In this document: positions 26,980-35,736 of the stretch, piece by piece
How the letters are laid out: each line of letters starts with the position of its first letter
How positions within the stretch are numbered: position 1 is the stretch's first letter
NCBI GenBank assembly: GCA_027365525.1
Contig: DAHXMJ010000021.1
Coordinates: 1 to 36,632, forward strand
DNA from: Acidithiobacillus sp.
GTDB lineage: Bacteria > Pseudomonadota > Gammaproteobacteria > Acidithiobacillales > Acidithiobacillaceae
Length of the DNA stretch: 36,632 bases
Reading direction: 5' to 3'
The notes under the pieces: model-generated
What the model was told of the DNA's origin: nothing
Databases searched by the model: none
What the model saw: only the letters and a program-made list of their open reading frames with translations
Position numbers and translations under genes: made by a program

Positions 26980-27855
26980 TCAGGATCCCCGTACCTGCGC
27001 CATAACCTCCGAGGCAAAATCGGCCGCCGGCCCCTTCTCGATTCCCTCTCCCACTTCAAAACGCACGAATTCCCGCACCTGGCAGCCCGGGAAAGACGAC
27101 ACCAAGGCTCCCACAGTCTGGTCAGGATTCTTGACAAACGGCTGCCCGGTAAGTGCAATTTCGCCCAGCAGTTTGTTCAGACGGCCGGAGATCATTTTTT
27201 CCACGATGTCGGCCGGCTTGCCGCTGTCGGCAGCCTGGGCTACCAGGATCTCCTTTTCCCGCGCTACCCTCTCGGACGACACATCTTCCGGACGGACAAC
27301 CTCCGGACGGGAGGCCGCTACGTGCATGGCCAGGTCACGGACCAGTTCCGCCGTCGCTGCGGCTCCTTCTACGGCGACCAGAACCCCAATACGTCCGCCA
27401 TGAAGGTAGGCCCCGACCAGACCACTGCCCACGTCGAGGGAATGAAAACGTCGAAGCGCGATGTTCTCACCCAGCCTGCTGACCAGCTCCTTCCGCTGCT
27501 CCTCCAGGGCACCTGTCCCCAGTGCCGCCACATCGGCGGCACCACCGGCCAGCACCTGCTCGGCGCCCCGCCGGGCAAACGCCAGAAACTCTTCGTTTTT
27601 GGCGACAAAGTCGGTTTCGCAGTTGACTTCCAGAAGAACCGCGCGCTTCAGGTCGGCGCTGGTAGCCGTCACGACCACACCTTCCGCCGCTACCCGACCA
27701 GCCTTCTTGTCGGCCTTGGCCAGCCCGCGCTTGCGCAGCAGATCAATAGCCACTTCCATATCCCCACCAGCCTCGGTCAGGACTGTCTTGCACTCCATCA
27801 TTCCGGCGCCGGTCCGTTCCCGCAATTCCTTTACTTGCTGCGCACTAATTGTCAT
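26980..27855 (-). CDS. tsf: Translation elongation factor Ts
   Basis: Guanine-nucleotide exchange factor for EF-Tu. It has 291 aa. The N-terminal UBA-like domain contains VKELRERTGAGMMECK, and the EF-Tu-binding motif TDFVAKNEEF follows. The coiled-coil and second core domain follow as in the family. GAGGAG 5 nt before the ATG at 27855 is a strong SD. It follows rpsB after 34 bp and is almost certainly cotranscribed with it. Confidence 0.98.
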   Translation of the reverse strand: MTISAQQVKELRERTGAGMMECKTVLTEAGGDMEVAIDLLRKRGLAKADKKAGRVAAEGVVVTATSADLKRAVLLEVNCETDFVAKNEEFLAFARRGAEQVLAGGAADVAALGTGALEEQRKELVSRLGENIALRRFHSLDVGSGLVGAYLHGGRIGVLVAVEGAAATAELVRDLAMHVAASRPEVVRPEDVSSERVAREKEILVAQAADSGKPADIVEKMISGRLNKLLGEIALTGQPFVKNPDQTVGALVSSFPGCQVREFVRFEVGEGIEKGPAADFASEVMAQVRGS

Positions 27856-27889
27856 AACTGCTCCTCATTCCGGGAAAAGAAACCGCCAT

Positions 27890-28645
27890 TCAGCCTGCAT
27901 CAATATCAATGGCGTCTTCCTCAACCTCGACGAACTCGTCGAGCAGGTCCGATTCCATCCCCTGGCGCCCGGCCAGAATGACTTCGGCCGCAAGACTGGC
28001 GTAGAGACGTATGGCACGGCCCGCGTCGTCGTTGCCAGGAATGGGATAGTCAACAGGCGATGGATTGCAGTTGCTGTCCACCACGCCCACCACGGGAATT
28101 CCGAGCTTTTTCGCCTCGGACACCGCAATGTTTTCGTGGCCTACGTCAATCACAAAAATGGCATCCGGGATGCCGGTCATCTCCTTGATACCCCCAAGAC
28201 TGCGTTCCAGCTTCTCGAGCTCCCGGCCCCGGTCCAGTGCTTCCTTTTTGGTCAGCTTGTCCATCGTGCCATCCACCTGCATCTGTTCCAGCTCTTCCAT
28301 ACGGCGGAGAGACTGTCGGATGGTCTTGAAATTGGTCAGGGTGCCGCCCAGCCAGCGCTGGTTTACATAGAAAGCACCGCAGCGCCGGGCTTCCTGCTCC
28401 ACCGCTTCCCGGGCCTGACGCTTGGTACCCACGAACAAGACCCGTCCGTGCCTGCGGGAAATCTGCTCAAGGAAGGCCAGTGCCCCGCGGAGCATGGGCA
28501 GGGTATGCTCAAGGTTGATGATATGGATGCGGTTTCGCTCGCCAAACAGGTAGGGTGCCATTTTCGGATGCCAGTAGCGAGACTGGTGCCCGAAATGGAC
28601 TCCGGCTTCCAGCAGGGCGCGCATGCTGACCGTAGGACTGCTCAT
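27890..28645 (-). CDS. rpsB: 30S ribosomal protein S2
   Basis: Small-subunit ribosomal protein, 251 aa. Signature segments are [19 protein letters not shown] and the C-terminal [16 protein letters not shown]. The ATG at 28645 has AAAGGAG 7 nt upstream. The in-frame ATG at 28825 lies beyond the candidate promoter and is rejected. It is the first gene of the long minus-strand cluster. The roughly 110-nt leader could be the site of S2 autoregulation known from enterobacteria, but I cannot fold it confidently. Confidence 0.98.
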   Translation of the reverse strand: MSSPTVSMRALLEAGVHFGHQSRYWHPKMAPYLFGERNRIHIINLEHTLPMLRGALAFLEQISRRHGRVLFVGTKRQAREAVEQEARRCGAFYVNQRWLGGTLTNFKTIRQSLRRMEELEQMQVDGTMDKLTKKEALDRGRELEKLERSLGGIKEMTGIPDAIFVIDVGHENIAVSEAKKLGIPVVGVVDSNCNPSPVDYPIPGNDDAGRAIRLYASLAAEVILAGRQGMESDLLDEFVEVEEDAIDIDAG

Positions 28646-28755
28646 AAAAATACTCCTTTTAAAGGGTTGGTTGCCGCCACCGACCCCAGGGGGCCATCCC
28701 GGAGGACACCCGGCCACCTGTGCCGATCGGTGTGTGAATTTGGGCTGTTCAGCCT
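28646..28755 (-). promoter_or_regulatory. rpsB 5' untranslated leader
   Basis: About 110 nt lie between the predicted transcription start and the rpsB ATG. It contains GC-rich, self-complementary blocks (for example GGCC twice and CCCCTGGGG), then an A/T-rich SD region. Long structured rpsB leaders mediate S2 feedback in enterobacteria; a similar role here is inference only. Confidence 0.35.
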
Positions 28756-28761
28756 GGGCGT

Positions 28762-28790
28762 TTTTTAGCATAAAAAGCCGGTACCGGCAA
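28762..28790 (-). promoter_or_regulatory. Candidate rpsB promoter
   Basis: Minus strand: TTGCCG (28790-28785), a 17-bp spacer, then TAAAAA (28767-28762), with an extended -10 TGC just before it. Its -35 lies in the loop of the upstream terminator, so the terminator and promoter share bases. Confidence 0.45.
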
Positions 28791-28800
28791 ACCTCCGGCT
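28771..28800 (-). terminator. Rho-independent terminator after dedA
   Basis: Immediately after the dedA stop, AGCCGG (28800-28795) pairs with CCGGCT (28781-28776), followed by a run of T (TTTTTA). An internal GCCGGT-ACCGGC palindrome offers an alternative pairing. It should end the hscA-to-dedA transcript. Confidence 0.6.
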
Positions 28801-29406
28801 TCAGGACGGAGGGCGGCTCCGCCACCAGAAAAAAAGCACGGCGAGCGCGACTGCTCCCAGGAGGGCCATCTGCAGATGATGCAGCTCACCAAGCATCAGC
28901 GGAATGGAAGCCCCCAGCAGGTAGCCCGCCACCGCAACAGCCGCAGACCAGACCAAGGCTGCAAGTATGTTCAGCCACCAGTAGCGCCGCAGTGGATAGC
29001 GGTGTATGCCAAGCAGGATGGGGGTAACCGTCCGTGTACCATATAGGAAACGGAACACCACGGTAATGCCATCACCAAAGCGCCGGATAAAGCCTTCTGC
29101 GCGTGCTGCGTGGCGTGCGAAAATCCTGGGCAGCCAGCCAAGCACCTTTTCCCCGTAGCGGTAGCCCAGCTGGTAGAGGGCCTGGTCATTCAGGGTACTG
29201 CCTGCCCAGGCGGAAAGAATGACACCGCCCAGATCCAGGACTCCGGCATGTGCCAGTACGCCCGCCACCAGAACGACCGCTTCTCCCTCAAGAAGGGTAC
29301 CGAGAAAAAGAATCCCATAGCCGTACCTGCGCAGGAAAAGGGTCACTTCCTGAAGAGTAAGGGGGGACAGGCCCAGGAAATGCAATATCCAGTTCAGGGA
29401 ATCCAT
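28801..29406 (-). CDS. DedA-family membrane protein
   Basis: A 201-aa inner-membrane protein of the DedA / SNARE-associated (VTT domain) family. Some members flip undecaprenyl phosphate or phospholipid; which applies here is unknown. Visible parts are the re-entrant segment with [20 protein letters not shown], the amphipathic stretch [23 protein letters not shown] (in which the usual RFxPGxR reads RFLYGTR) and three C-terminal hydrophobic helices. The ATG at 29406 has only weak GGAAC upstream. An in-frame ATG at 29544 would overlap ppx and is rejected. It ends the pho group and is followed by a terminator. Confidence 0.88.
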   Translation of the reverse strand: MDSLNWILHFLGLSPLTLQEVTLFLRRYGYGILFLGTLLEGEAVVLVAGVLAHAGVLDLGGVILSAWAGSTLNDQALYQLGYRYGEKVLGWLPRIFARHAARAEGFIRRFGDGITVVFRFLYGTRTVTPILLGIHRYPLRRYWWLNILAALVWSAAVAVAGYLLGASIPLMLGELHHLQMALLGAVALAVLFFWWRSRPPS

Positions 29407-29425
29407 GCGTTCCGGGAGCGGGAGG

Positions 29426-30946
29426 TCAGCAGAGAATCTGGAAGTCCGGGCTGACCAGACCCTGCTCATTCTCGAGCTCTGCCGCCAGAAGCGGAACCCT
29501 GCGCATCCACCCGGGAGCAAAACGAAAGTGCAGTGTCCGCCCAAGGACCATCATCCCAGGTTCCTCACCAAGGCCATCTGCACCCCGCTGGAACAGGATA
29601 CCCAGCCGCAGCAGAATGGCCAGATGGCGTACCGGGCCAATGTCCTCTTCCTGGATCCCCATTGCGCCTACCTGCACTTCCGATGGCAGCTTTTTGCGCT
29701 GCAGCCGCACGAGCGCCGCCATGATCTGCTGCTCACGGCGGGAAAAGCCGGCGATATCGGCATTGCGCCAGATATATTCTCCATGCCGGTGAAACCCCGA
29801 GTGGGCAATGTCCAGACCGATATCGTGGGTGGCAGCCGCCCAGGAAAGCCAGCGCCAGTGGTACTCCTGCAGGTTCCACACGGGTCCCGCAATGCGGAAA
29901 AACCGTTGTGCCCAGCGTCCGGCTTCCGCGTTACGCTCCCGCTGGCTGTGAAACCGTTCCTGCAGGTTCAGGATACCCAGCTCACGCGTATCCTCATGGT
30001 GGATGCGTCCAAGAAGATCATAGATTACGCCTTCCCGCAGAGCTCCTTCAGAAAAGCGCATTTCCCCGATCTGCAGAGCATCGAACAGCGCACAGAGAAT
30101 GGCCAGGCCGCCCGGAAACACCGCACCCCGGTCGGCCTTGAGTCCGCGGATCTGCCCCAAGGCCTGGACATCCCCCAGGCGAAGAATCTCGCCCCGGAGC
30201 CAGACGAGCCCGGTATGCGTGATGCGGGGGCCACGCCCATTTTCCTGCAGAATCCGGAGAATGGCCTTGACCGTTCCAGAAGAACCGATTGCCTGGTCCC
30301 AGCCAAAACGGAGGTAGGCAGCCAGGGACGCTTCCATGGCCAGCCGGACCTGGCGGTAAAGCGCCTCAAAACTTCCCCGGGTGATTCTCCCAGAAGGAAA
30401 ATGTGCGATGGTGGAACCAACGCATCCAAAATGCAGGCTTTCCATGACCTCCGGAGTAAATCCCCGTCCTGCCACAATCTCGGTACTTCCTCCGCCAATA
30501 TCCACGACGAGGCGGCGTTCTCCCGGATCGACCGCAAGGGCATGGGCAACCCCCAGATAGATCAGTCGCGCCTCTTCGCGTCCCGCGACAATTTCTGCAG
30601 GAACGCCAAGAGCCGTCTCGATCCCCTGGAGAAAGGAATCGGCGGACCGGATCTGGCGCAGGGTATTGGTGCCGACAACGCGAATCCGGTCTTTTGGAAT
30701 CCCGCGCAACCGCTGTCCAAAGCGGGCAAGGCATTCCAGGGCCCGATACTCGGCTACGGGATCGAGGGTGCCGTTCTTCCGCAGGCCTGCAGCGAGCCGC
30801 ACCCCCTCCCTGAGCCGGTCGAGCAGCCGAATCTCGGTCCCTACCTCCTCCGCCACCACCATATGGAAAGAATTGGACCCGAGATCCACAGCCGCCAGCA
30901 GTGTGGATGCAGGAGAGGTGGCCGGCCCTTCTTCCATCGGGTGCAC
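29426..30946 (-). CDS. ppx: Exopolyphosphatase / pppGpp phosphohydrolase family
   Basis: Ppx/GppA enzyme, which hydrolyses polyphosphate end-wise or pppGpp to ppGpp. It has 506 aa, close to E. coli Ppx (513). The ASKHA-fold N-terminal half has VDLGSNSFHMVV, TNTLRQ and VVDIGGGSTEIV. The C-terminal HD-like domain has AATHDIGL and HSGFHRHGEYI. The length with a C-terminal HD-like region fits Ppx, but GppA activity is not excluded. The GTG start at 30946 has AGGA 8 nt upstream; the ATG at 30937 is the alternative. It directly follows phoU, linking it to phosphate homeostasis. Confidence 0.92.
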   Translation of the reverse strand: MHPMEEGPATSPASTLLAAVDLGSNSFHMVVAEEVGTEIRLLDRLREGVRLAAGLRKNGTLDPVAEYRALECLARFGQRLRGIPKDRIRVVGTNTLRQIRSADSFLQGIETALGVPAEIVAGREEARLIYLGVAHALAVDPGERRLVVDIGGGSTEIVAGRGFTPEVMESLHFGCVGSTIAHFPSGRITRGSFEALYRQVRLAMEASLAAYLRFGWDQAIGSSGTVKAILRILQENGRGPRITHTGLVWLRGEILRLGDVQALGQIRGLKADRGAVFPGGLAILCALFDALQIGEMRFSEGALREGVIYDLLGRIHHEDTRELGILNLQERFHSQRERNAEAGRWAQRFFRIAGPVWNLQEYHWRWLSWAAATHDIGLDIAHSGFHRHGEYIWRNADIAGFSRREQQIMAALVRLQRKKLPSEVQVGAMGIQEEDIGPVRHLAILLRLGILFQRGADGLGEEPGMMVLGRTLHFRFAPGWMRRVPLLAAELENEQGLVSPDFQILC

Positions 30947-30950
30947 AGGT

Positions 30951-31661
30951 TCAGTCCTGGATCTCTTTTGCCACCTGCTCAATGGGGACATGACGAACAT
31001 TCATGCCCTTGGCCAGATAGATCACATACTCACAGACATTGCGCGCATGATCTCCCACCCGCTCGATGGCCTTGGCGATAAAAAGAGCATCAATCGCCGG
31101 AGTAATGGTCCTGGGATCCTCCATCATGTAGGTAATAAGGCGGCGCATGGCGGCCCGATACTCCTGGTTGAGTTCCTCATCGCCCTTGGCGATCTCGATC
31201 GCAAGATCGACATCAGCACGGGCGAGGGCATCCATGGAACGGTGCAGCATGCTGAGGGCAAAGTCGCCCATGACCTTCACGTCCCTGAGAAAGCCCGGGT
31301 GGATGCTGCGGGCGCCATGCGACATGGAAATCACCATGCTGCCGATCTTGACCGCCTTGTCTCCAATGCGCTCCAGATCGGCGATGGACTTGATTAGGGT
31401 CATGACCAGCCGCAGGTCCCCTGCCGCCGGCTGCCGCCGTGCGAGGATTCCGATACACTCGTCCTCAATGCGCACCTCGTAACCGTTGACCACCGAGTCA
31501 CCGCTGATGACCTCGCTGGCCAGTTCCAGATCCTGGTTCTGCAAGGCAATCAAGGCATTGCGGAACTGCTCCTCAACCACTCCAGCCATGGTATGGACCA
31601 GATCGTGGACCCCGTGCAGCTCCTCGTCAAAACGCTGGGAAGTATGGCGGGCGATACTCAT
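30951..31661 (-). CDS. phoU: Phosphate signalling protein PhoU
   Basis: Cytoplasmic negative regulator linking the Pst transporter with PhoR. It has 236 aa as two repeats of a three-helix bundle. The metal-binding helices contain DLERIGDKA in the first half and AIERVGDHARN in the second, the family E/DxxxD pattern. The start at 31661 has AAGGAG 6 nt upstream, overlapping the pstB stop region; the in-frame ATG at 31679 overlaps pstB and lacks that SD. It is followed by ppx after 4 bp. Confidence 0.97.
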   Translation of the reverse strand: MSIARHTSQRFDEELHGVHDLVHTMAGVVEEQFRNALIALQNQDLELASEVISGDSVVNGYEVRIEDECIGILARRQPAAGDLRLVMTLIKSIADLERIGDKAVKIGSMVISMSHGARSIHPGFLRDVKVMGDFALSMLHRSMDALARADVDLAIEIAKGDEELNQEYRAAMRRLITYMMEDPRTITPAIDALFIAKAIERVGDHARNVCEYVIYLAKGMNVRHVPIEQVAKEIQD

Positions 31662-31671
31662 CTCGGACTCC

Positions 31672-32454
31672 TTAGCCATAGCGGCCGGTGATGTAGTCTT
31701 CGGTCTGTTTCTGCCGGGGGTTCGTAAACAGCTGTTGTGTCGGCCCGTATTCTACCATCTCTCCAAGGTACATGAACGCCGTGTAGTCCGATACGCGTGC
31801 CGCCTGCTGCATGTTGTGGGTCACCACCAGCAGCGTAAACTGCTGGCTCAGTTCACTGACGAGTTCCTCGATCTTGAGGGTGGCAATGGGATCGAGAGCG
31901 GAGGTAGGCTCATCCAGCAGGATGATTTCTGGGCGCACGGCAACGGCACGGGCAATACACAGACGCTGCTGCTGGCCACCGGACAGGCTCAGCCCGCTTT
32001 TGCGCAGGCTGTCCTTCACCTCGTCCCACAGGGCTGCCTGGCGCAGGGCCTGCTCTACCCTTTCATCCATCTCCACCTTACGCAATTTCTCATACAGGCG
32101 GATGCCGAAGGCGATATTTTCATAGATGGACATGGGAAACGGCGTGGGTTTCTGGAACACCATGCCTACCTTCGTACGCAGCAGATTGGCGTTGGTTGAC
32201 GGGGAAAGGATGTTTTCCCCATCCAGAATGACCTCTCCGGTAGCCCGCTGTCCTGGGTATAGAGAATACATGCGGTTGAACACACGCAGGAGGGTAGACT
32301 TGCCACATCCGGATGGGCCAATGAAGGCTGTCACCTGGTTACCCAGGAGCTCCATATTGATGTCTTTCAGGGCCTGTGTCTGGCCGTAGTAAAAATCCAG
32401 GCTGCGGACCGAAATCTTGCTCGACCGCTTCTCTGTCACGGGAGACTGCTCCAT
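31672..32454 (-). CDS. pstB: Phosphate ABC transporter ATP-binding protein PstB
   Basis: ATPase of the high-affinity phosphate importer, 260 aa. Walker A is GPSGCGKST, the signature LSGGQQQR, Walker [14 protein letters not shown] and the switch His in VVTHNMQQA. PstB usually follows pstS, pstC and pstA; none is present here, and it instead follows phoR after 37 bp of AT-rich DNA. The ATG at 32454 has AAGGAGTGA upstream. It would need PstSCA encoded elsewhere, or could mainly serve signalling with PhoU and PhoR (inference). Confidence 0.96.
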   Translation of the reverse strand: MEQSPVTEKRSSKISVRSLDFYYGQTQALKDINMELLGNQVTAFIGPSGCGKSTLLRVFNRMYSLYPGQRATGEVILDGENILSPSTNANLLRTKVGMVFQKPTPFPMSIYENIAFGIRLYEKLRKVEMDERVEQALRQAALWDEVKDSLRKSGLSLSGGQQQRLCIARAVAVRPEIILLDEPTSALDPIATLKIEELVSELSQQFTLLVVTHNMQQAARVSDYTAFMYLGEMVEYGPTQQLFTNPRQKQTEDYITGRYG

Positions 32455-32482
32455 CAAGGGTCACTCCTTAAATACTGCGAAT

Positions 32483-32500
32483 TGCATAATTTTATGACGC
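32483..32500 (-). promoter_or_regulatory. Possible degenerate PHO box upstream of pstB
   Basis: Read on the minus strand, GCGTCAT then AAAA then TTATGCA spans the phoR stop codon. The first 7-mer matches 5 of 7 bases of the PhoB half-site CTGTCAT, with the usual 4-bp AT spacer; the second half matches poorly. It also contains the inverted repeat CATAA-AA-TTATG. This is weak evidence. Confidence 0.25.
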
Positions 32501-33844
32501 ACGCGTAGCCTTGGGTCGGCCGGCCTCCGGGCTCCGGAGCGGATGGCGCTCCAGCTGCAGAGGAAACCGCACCTGGAAGCGGGATCCCTGGCCTGGATCG
32601 CTCTGGATCTGCAGCTGTCCGCCGTAGCGCTCGGCTGCGTGGCGCACGATGGAAAGGCCAAGCCCGGTGCCTCCCATCCTCCGCGAACGTCCACGGTCCA
32701 CGCGGTAAAACCGCTCGGTGATGCGTTGCAGATGCTCTGGAGCAATTCCTTCGCCTGAATCTGTCACCCGGAATAGCAGTCCAAGTCCATCCTGCCCCCA
32801 AAAAACAGTAATGTCCCGACCAGAAGGAACGTATTTGACGGCATTTTCCATCAGGTTCTGGACGATGCTGCGGAGATCGAGCGGTTCCATGAAAATAGCC
32901 AGATCCCTATCAAGATCCAGGCGGAGGAGGAGATTCTTTTCGGCGATCTGCCCAGCCAAAGATTCCCGTGTTCTTTCAATAATTTGTGAAACATGGACCA
33001 TCTCGCAGCGCTCCGGGTCCGGATCCGCCGACTCCATGCGGGCCAGGGAAAGAAGATCCTCCACCAGCGACTGCATCCGCTGCCCCTCCGCTTCCATGAG
33101 ACGGAGCTGCGGACCGGCATCCAGGTCCTCTCCCAAGGGTCCATCCAGCAGATTCTCCAGGAACCCGAGGATGACTGTCAGCGGACTGCGAAGCTCGTGG
33201 GAAACGTTGGCAACAAAATCCTGGCGCACCTGCTCCAGCTGCCGCAACCGGGTCACATCCTGGAAAAGAACCAGAACCCCTGCCCCATCCAGCGGGTACC
33301 GCAGGCCCTCCAGCACCCTGGAGTCTCCTTCCGGCAGGGTAAGAGTAATTGCCGCCGGCCCGTCTCCAGCCAGAAAGGTACGCACACCGGGCATCCTGAG
33401 CCAGAGCGAGAGCGGAGTTCCGGAATCCTCTGGCCAACGCAGGTGGAGAAGACGTACGGCAGCCGGATTGACCCACAGCAGCCGGCCCTCGCGGTCCATG
33501 AGCAAAAGGGCATCTGGGAGGGCCTGCAGGGCATCCTGCAGCTGGCCGACCTGGGCATTCAGCTGCTGCCGCTGGATTTCCTGGTGTCTCCGCCAGTGAT
33601 ATCCCTCCGCAAAAGTTTCCTCCCAGATCCCATGGCTCAGGGGAGGCATGCGTGTCCGCTTTTCCCGGAACCAGCTGCGGAAGCGCAGGGCCTCTTGGCG
33701 GTGCCACCCGACCCAGAACGACATTACGGTCAGTCCAATGCCCGCCGGCACCAGCAGGGAGGACTGCACTCCCCACAGAGCGCCCCAGGCCGCAAACAGC
33801 GTCGGCGGGATGACGGCCGGAATCCATGCCCGGAAAAGGCTCAC
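32492..33844 (-). CDS. phoR: Phosphate regulon sensor histidine kinase PhoR
   Basis: Membrane histidine kinase, 450 aa, phosphorylating PhoB when phosphate is scarce. Two N-terminal hydrophobic helices (about 6-46) have almost no periplasmic loop, as in E. coli PhoR. A PAS domain follows (about 100-195), then the dimerisation helix with phosphorylated H216 in VSHELRSPLT. The C-terminal ATPase contains QNLMENAVKYVP, DSGEGIAPEH and GGTGLGLSIV. The GTG start at 33844 overlaps the phoB stop (GTGA); a purine run GGGGAGG sits very close to it. Further in-frame codons upstream lie inside phoB. Confidence 0.95.
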   Translation of the reverse strand: MSLFRAWIPAVIPPTLFAAWGALWGVQSSLLVPAGIGLTVMSFWVGWHRQEALRFRSWFREKRTRMPPLSHGIWEETFAEGYHWRRHQEIQRQQLNAQVGQLQDALQALPDALLLMDREGRLLWVNPAAVRLLHLRWPEDSGTPLSLWLRMPGVRTFLAGDGPAAITLTLPEGDSRVLEGLRYPLDGAGVLVLFQDVTRLRQLEQVRQDFVANVSHELRSPLTVILGFLENLLDGPLGEDLDAGPQLRLMEAEGQRMQSLVEDLLSLARMESADPDPERCEMVHVSQIIERTRESLAGQIAEKNLLLRLDLDRDLAIFMEPLDLRSIVQNLMENAVKYVPSGRDITVFWGQDGLGLLFRVTDSGEGIAPEHLQRITERFYRVDRGRSRRMGGTGLGLSIVRHAAERYGGQLQIQSDPGQGSRFQVRFPLQLERHPLRSPEAGRPKATRAS

Positions 33845-34578
33845 GCCTCCCCGCTGTCCGGATGGGGTTTCCTGCACGCTGCGGGGTTGCACCGGTATCC
33901 CTCCCCCCGCACTGTTTCGATGATGTCGGCGTATTCGGCCGTTTCAAGGGAACGGCGGAGACGGCGGATATGGACATCCACTGTCCGCTCTTCCACATAG
34001 GCCTGCCTCCCCCAGACCAGGTCCAGCAGCGCCTCACGGGAATAGACACGGTCGGGATTGGAAACAAACACCCGCAGCAGGCGGAATTCCGTGGGGCCCA
34101 GGCTCAGCGGCCGGTCGCCGACAGTGACACGGTGGGCACGGAGATCAACGTGGAGATCGCCCACCTGCAGCCGGCTCGGCATCAGCTCGCCATGGCTGCG
34201 CCGCAGAAGCGCCTGCACCCTGGCAACCAGTTCACGGGGAGAAAAAGGTTTGGCCATATAGTCATCGGCTCCAGACTCCAGGCCATGCACACGGTCTCCC
34301 TCCTCCCCACGCGCCGTAAGGAGGATGATGGGGAGGGTCCGCAGGCTTTCGCGCCGGCGCAGGCTTCGGCACCAGGCCACCCCGCTTTCCCCCGGCAGCA
34401 TCCAGTCGAGAATCAGGAGATGCGGAATCCCGGCCTGCAGAAAGGCTTCCGCAGCTTCCACACTGGGGGCTGCAGTTACTTCATGCCCCTGCTTCTCCAG
34501 GGTCAGGCGGAGAAGTTCCCGGATGCCCTCTTCATCCTCCACCACCAGAATACGATAGGAATTCTGCTCGTCCTGCAT
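33841..34578 (-). CDS. phoB: Phosphate regulon response regulator PhoB
   Basis: OmpR-family response regulator, 245 aa. The receiver domain has acidic pocket VVEDEEG, phosphoacceptor D58 in LILDWMLPG, T in LLTARG and K in MAKPFSP. The C-terminal winged helix carries LSLGPTEFRLL and the recognition region RTVDVHIRRLRRSL. The ATG at 34578 has GGAG 11 nt upstream; the GTG at 34587 is an alternative. It overlaps phoR by 4 bp, so the two are coupled. Confidence 0.96.
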   Translation of the reverse strand: MQDEQNSYRILVVEDEEGIRELLRLTLEKQGHEVTAAPSVEAAEAFLQAGIPHLLILDWMLPGESGVAWCRSLRRRESLRTLPIILLTARGEEGDRVHGLESGADDYMAKPFSPRELVARVQALLRRSHGELMPSRLQVGDLHVDLRAHRVTVGDRPLSLGPTEFRLLRVFVSNPDRVYSREALLDLVWGRQAYVEERTVDVHIRRLRRSLETAEYADIIETVRGEGYRCNPAACRKPHPDSGEA

Positions 34579-34610
34579 TCCGGCCACCGCTCCCGTTCCT
34601 GTTCCGGGCC

Positions 34611-34640
34611 ATTCTCTCCTACACAGGCCCTGTCTGCCAA
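34611..34640 (-). promoter_or_regulatory. Candidate phoB promoter with palindrome in the spacer
   Basis: Minus strand: TTGGCA (34640-34635), an 18-bp spacer, then GAGAAT (34616-34611), about 33 bp before the phoB ATG. The spacer contains the 11-bp dyad ACAGG-G-CCTGT (34633-34623), a possible operator. No recognisable PHO box is present. Confidence 0.35.
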
Positions 34641-34647
34641 GCGCCTG

Positions 34648-35718
34648 CTACTCTCCATCCCCAGAAACGGCAATCCATCCTCCACCAAGAAGCCGGTCGC
34701 CGTCATAGCAGACCGCTGCCTGGCCGGGAGTCACTGCTCTCTGTGGCTCATCCAGGAGCAGTTCACCCCGCCCTTCCGGAAGAAGGTACAGCCGGGCGGC
34801 GGCTGGCTGGGCCGCATAGCGCAGCTTCACCTGGACGGCGTAGGAAGCGGATCCACCACCATCCCAGTCTGGGACCAGCCATCGGCAGCCATGCAGGGAG
34901 ACACGGTCCCGGAACAGGGCGCTTGCCGGTCCCACCCGGATTTCATTGCGGTTCGCATCCAAGCCCACAACATACAGGGGTTCCCCGCTGCCACCGCCAA
35001 GCCCCCGCCGCTGCCCTACCGTATAGCCGGAAATGCCGTCATGCTGCCCGACGATTTCCCCGTCCATACGGACAATATCTCCGGGAAGGGCTCCCGTGGC
35101 TCCGCCCTGTTTCCCGAGGAAAGCCCGGTAATCTCCTCCCGGAACGAAACAGATGTCCTGGGAATCGGACTTCCCTGCCAGAGGGATCCCCAGCCTGCGG
35201 GCGATACCGCGTACGGTCTCCTTGTCCATCTCCCCGACCGGAAACCGCAGATGGGGAAGAATTTCCCGGGACACACCGAACAGGAAATAGGACTGGTCTT
35301 TGCGCTGGTCCACCCCCCGCAGCAGGACTGGGGCACCGTTCCAGTGCCCCAGCCTTGCGTAATGGCCAGTCGCAAGTATGTCCGCACCCATGCTCCTCGC
35401 TTCCTGCCATAGGGCATCGAACTTGAGCAGCTGGTTGCAGCGGGCGCAGGGATTAGGTGTCAGCCCGGCCGCATATCCGGCAATGAAGGGATCCACCACC
35501 ATCTCCCGGAAACGCTCCCGGTAATCAAGAACCCGATAGGGAATTTCCAGCCGGGCGCAAAGATCTGCAGCGTCTTCAATATCCTTTTCGTCGCAGCAGC
35601 GGCTCTGGGGCCACAGGCGCATGGTAACACCAGTGAGCTCCACTCCCTCCTCCTGCAGGAGGACCGCCGCCACGGCAGAATCTACCCCTCCTGACAGGGC
35701 AACAACGGCTTTGGGCAT
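34648..35718 (-). CDS. mnmA: tRNA-specific 2-thiouridylase MnmA
   Basis: Adenylates and thiolates U34 of the Glu, Gln and Lys tRNAs, with sulfur ultimately from IscS. It has 356 aa. The PP-loop is SGGVDS (9-14). Catalytic cysteines are C91 in NPCARCN and C190 in DSQDICFV, giving both members of the persulfide pair. KDQSYFLFGV and GQHDGISGYTVGQRRGL are also conserved. AGGAAAGG precedes the ATG at 35718. It follows iscX after 18 bp, so the sulfur-transfer and tRNA-thiolation genes are probably cotranscribed. Confidence 0.97.
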   Translation of the reverse strand: MPKAVVALSGGVDSAVAAVLLQEEGVELTGVTMRLWPQSRCCDEKDIEDAADLCARLEIPYRVLDYRERFREMVVDPFIAGYAAGLTPNPCARCNQLLKFDALWQEARSMGADILATGHYARLGHWNGAPVLLRGVDQRKDQSYFLFGVSREILPHLRFPVGEMDKETVRGIARRLGIPLAGKSDSQDICFVPGGDYRAFLGKQGGATGALPGDIVRMDGEIVGQHDGISGYTVGQRRGLGGGSGEPLYVVGLDANRNEIRVGPASALFRDRVSLHGCRWLVPDWDGGGSASYAVQVKLRYAAQPAAARLYLLPEGRGELLLDEPQRAVTPGQAAVCYDGDRLLGGGWIAVSGDGE

Positions 35719-35736
35719 ACGCCTTTCCTGTGCCTT

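Noticed and set aside
29405-31081. 558-codon plus-strand open frame antisense to ppx
   Set aside because: Ppx on the minus strand has all family motifs; the antisense translation resembles no protein family.
34623-34650. CTGTC and CCTGCTAC near the mnmA end as a PHO box
   Set aside because: Spacing between the half-sites is about 15 rather than 11 bp and the second half matches poorly.
33826-35412. 528-codon plus-strand open frame antisense to phoB and mnmA
   Set aside because: It lies wholly opposite well-identified genes, has no recognisable domain, and long antisense frames are expected opposite GC-rich codons.
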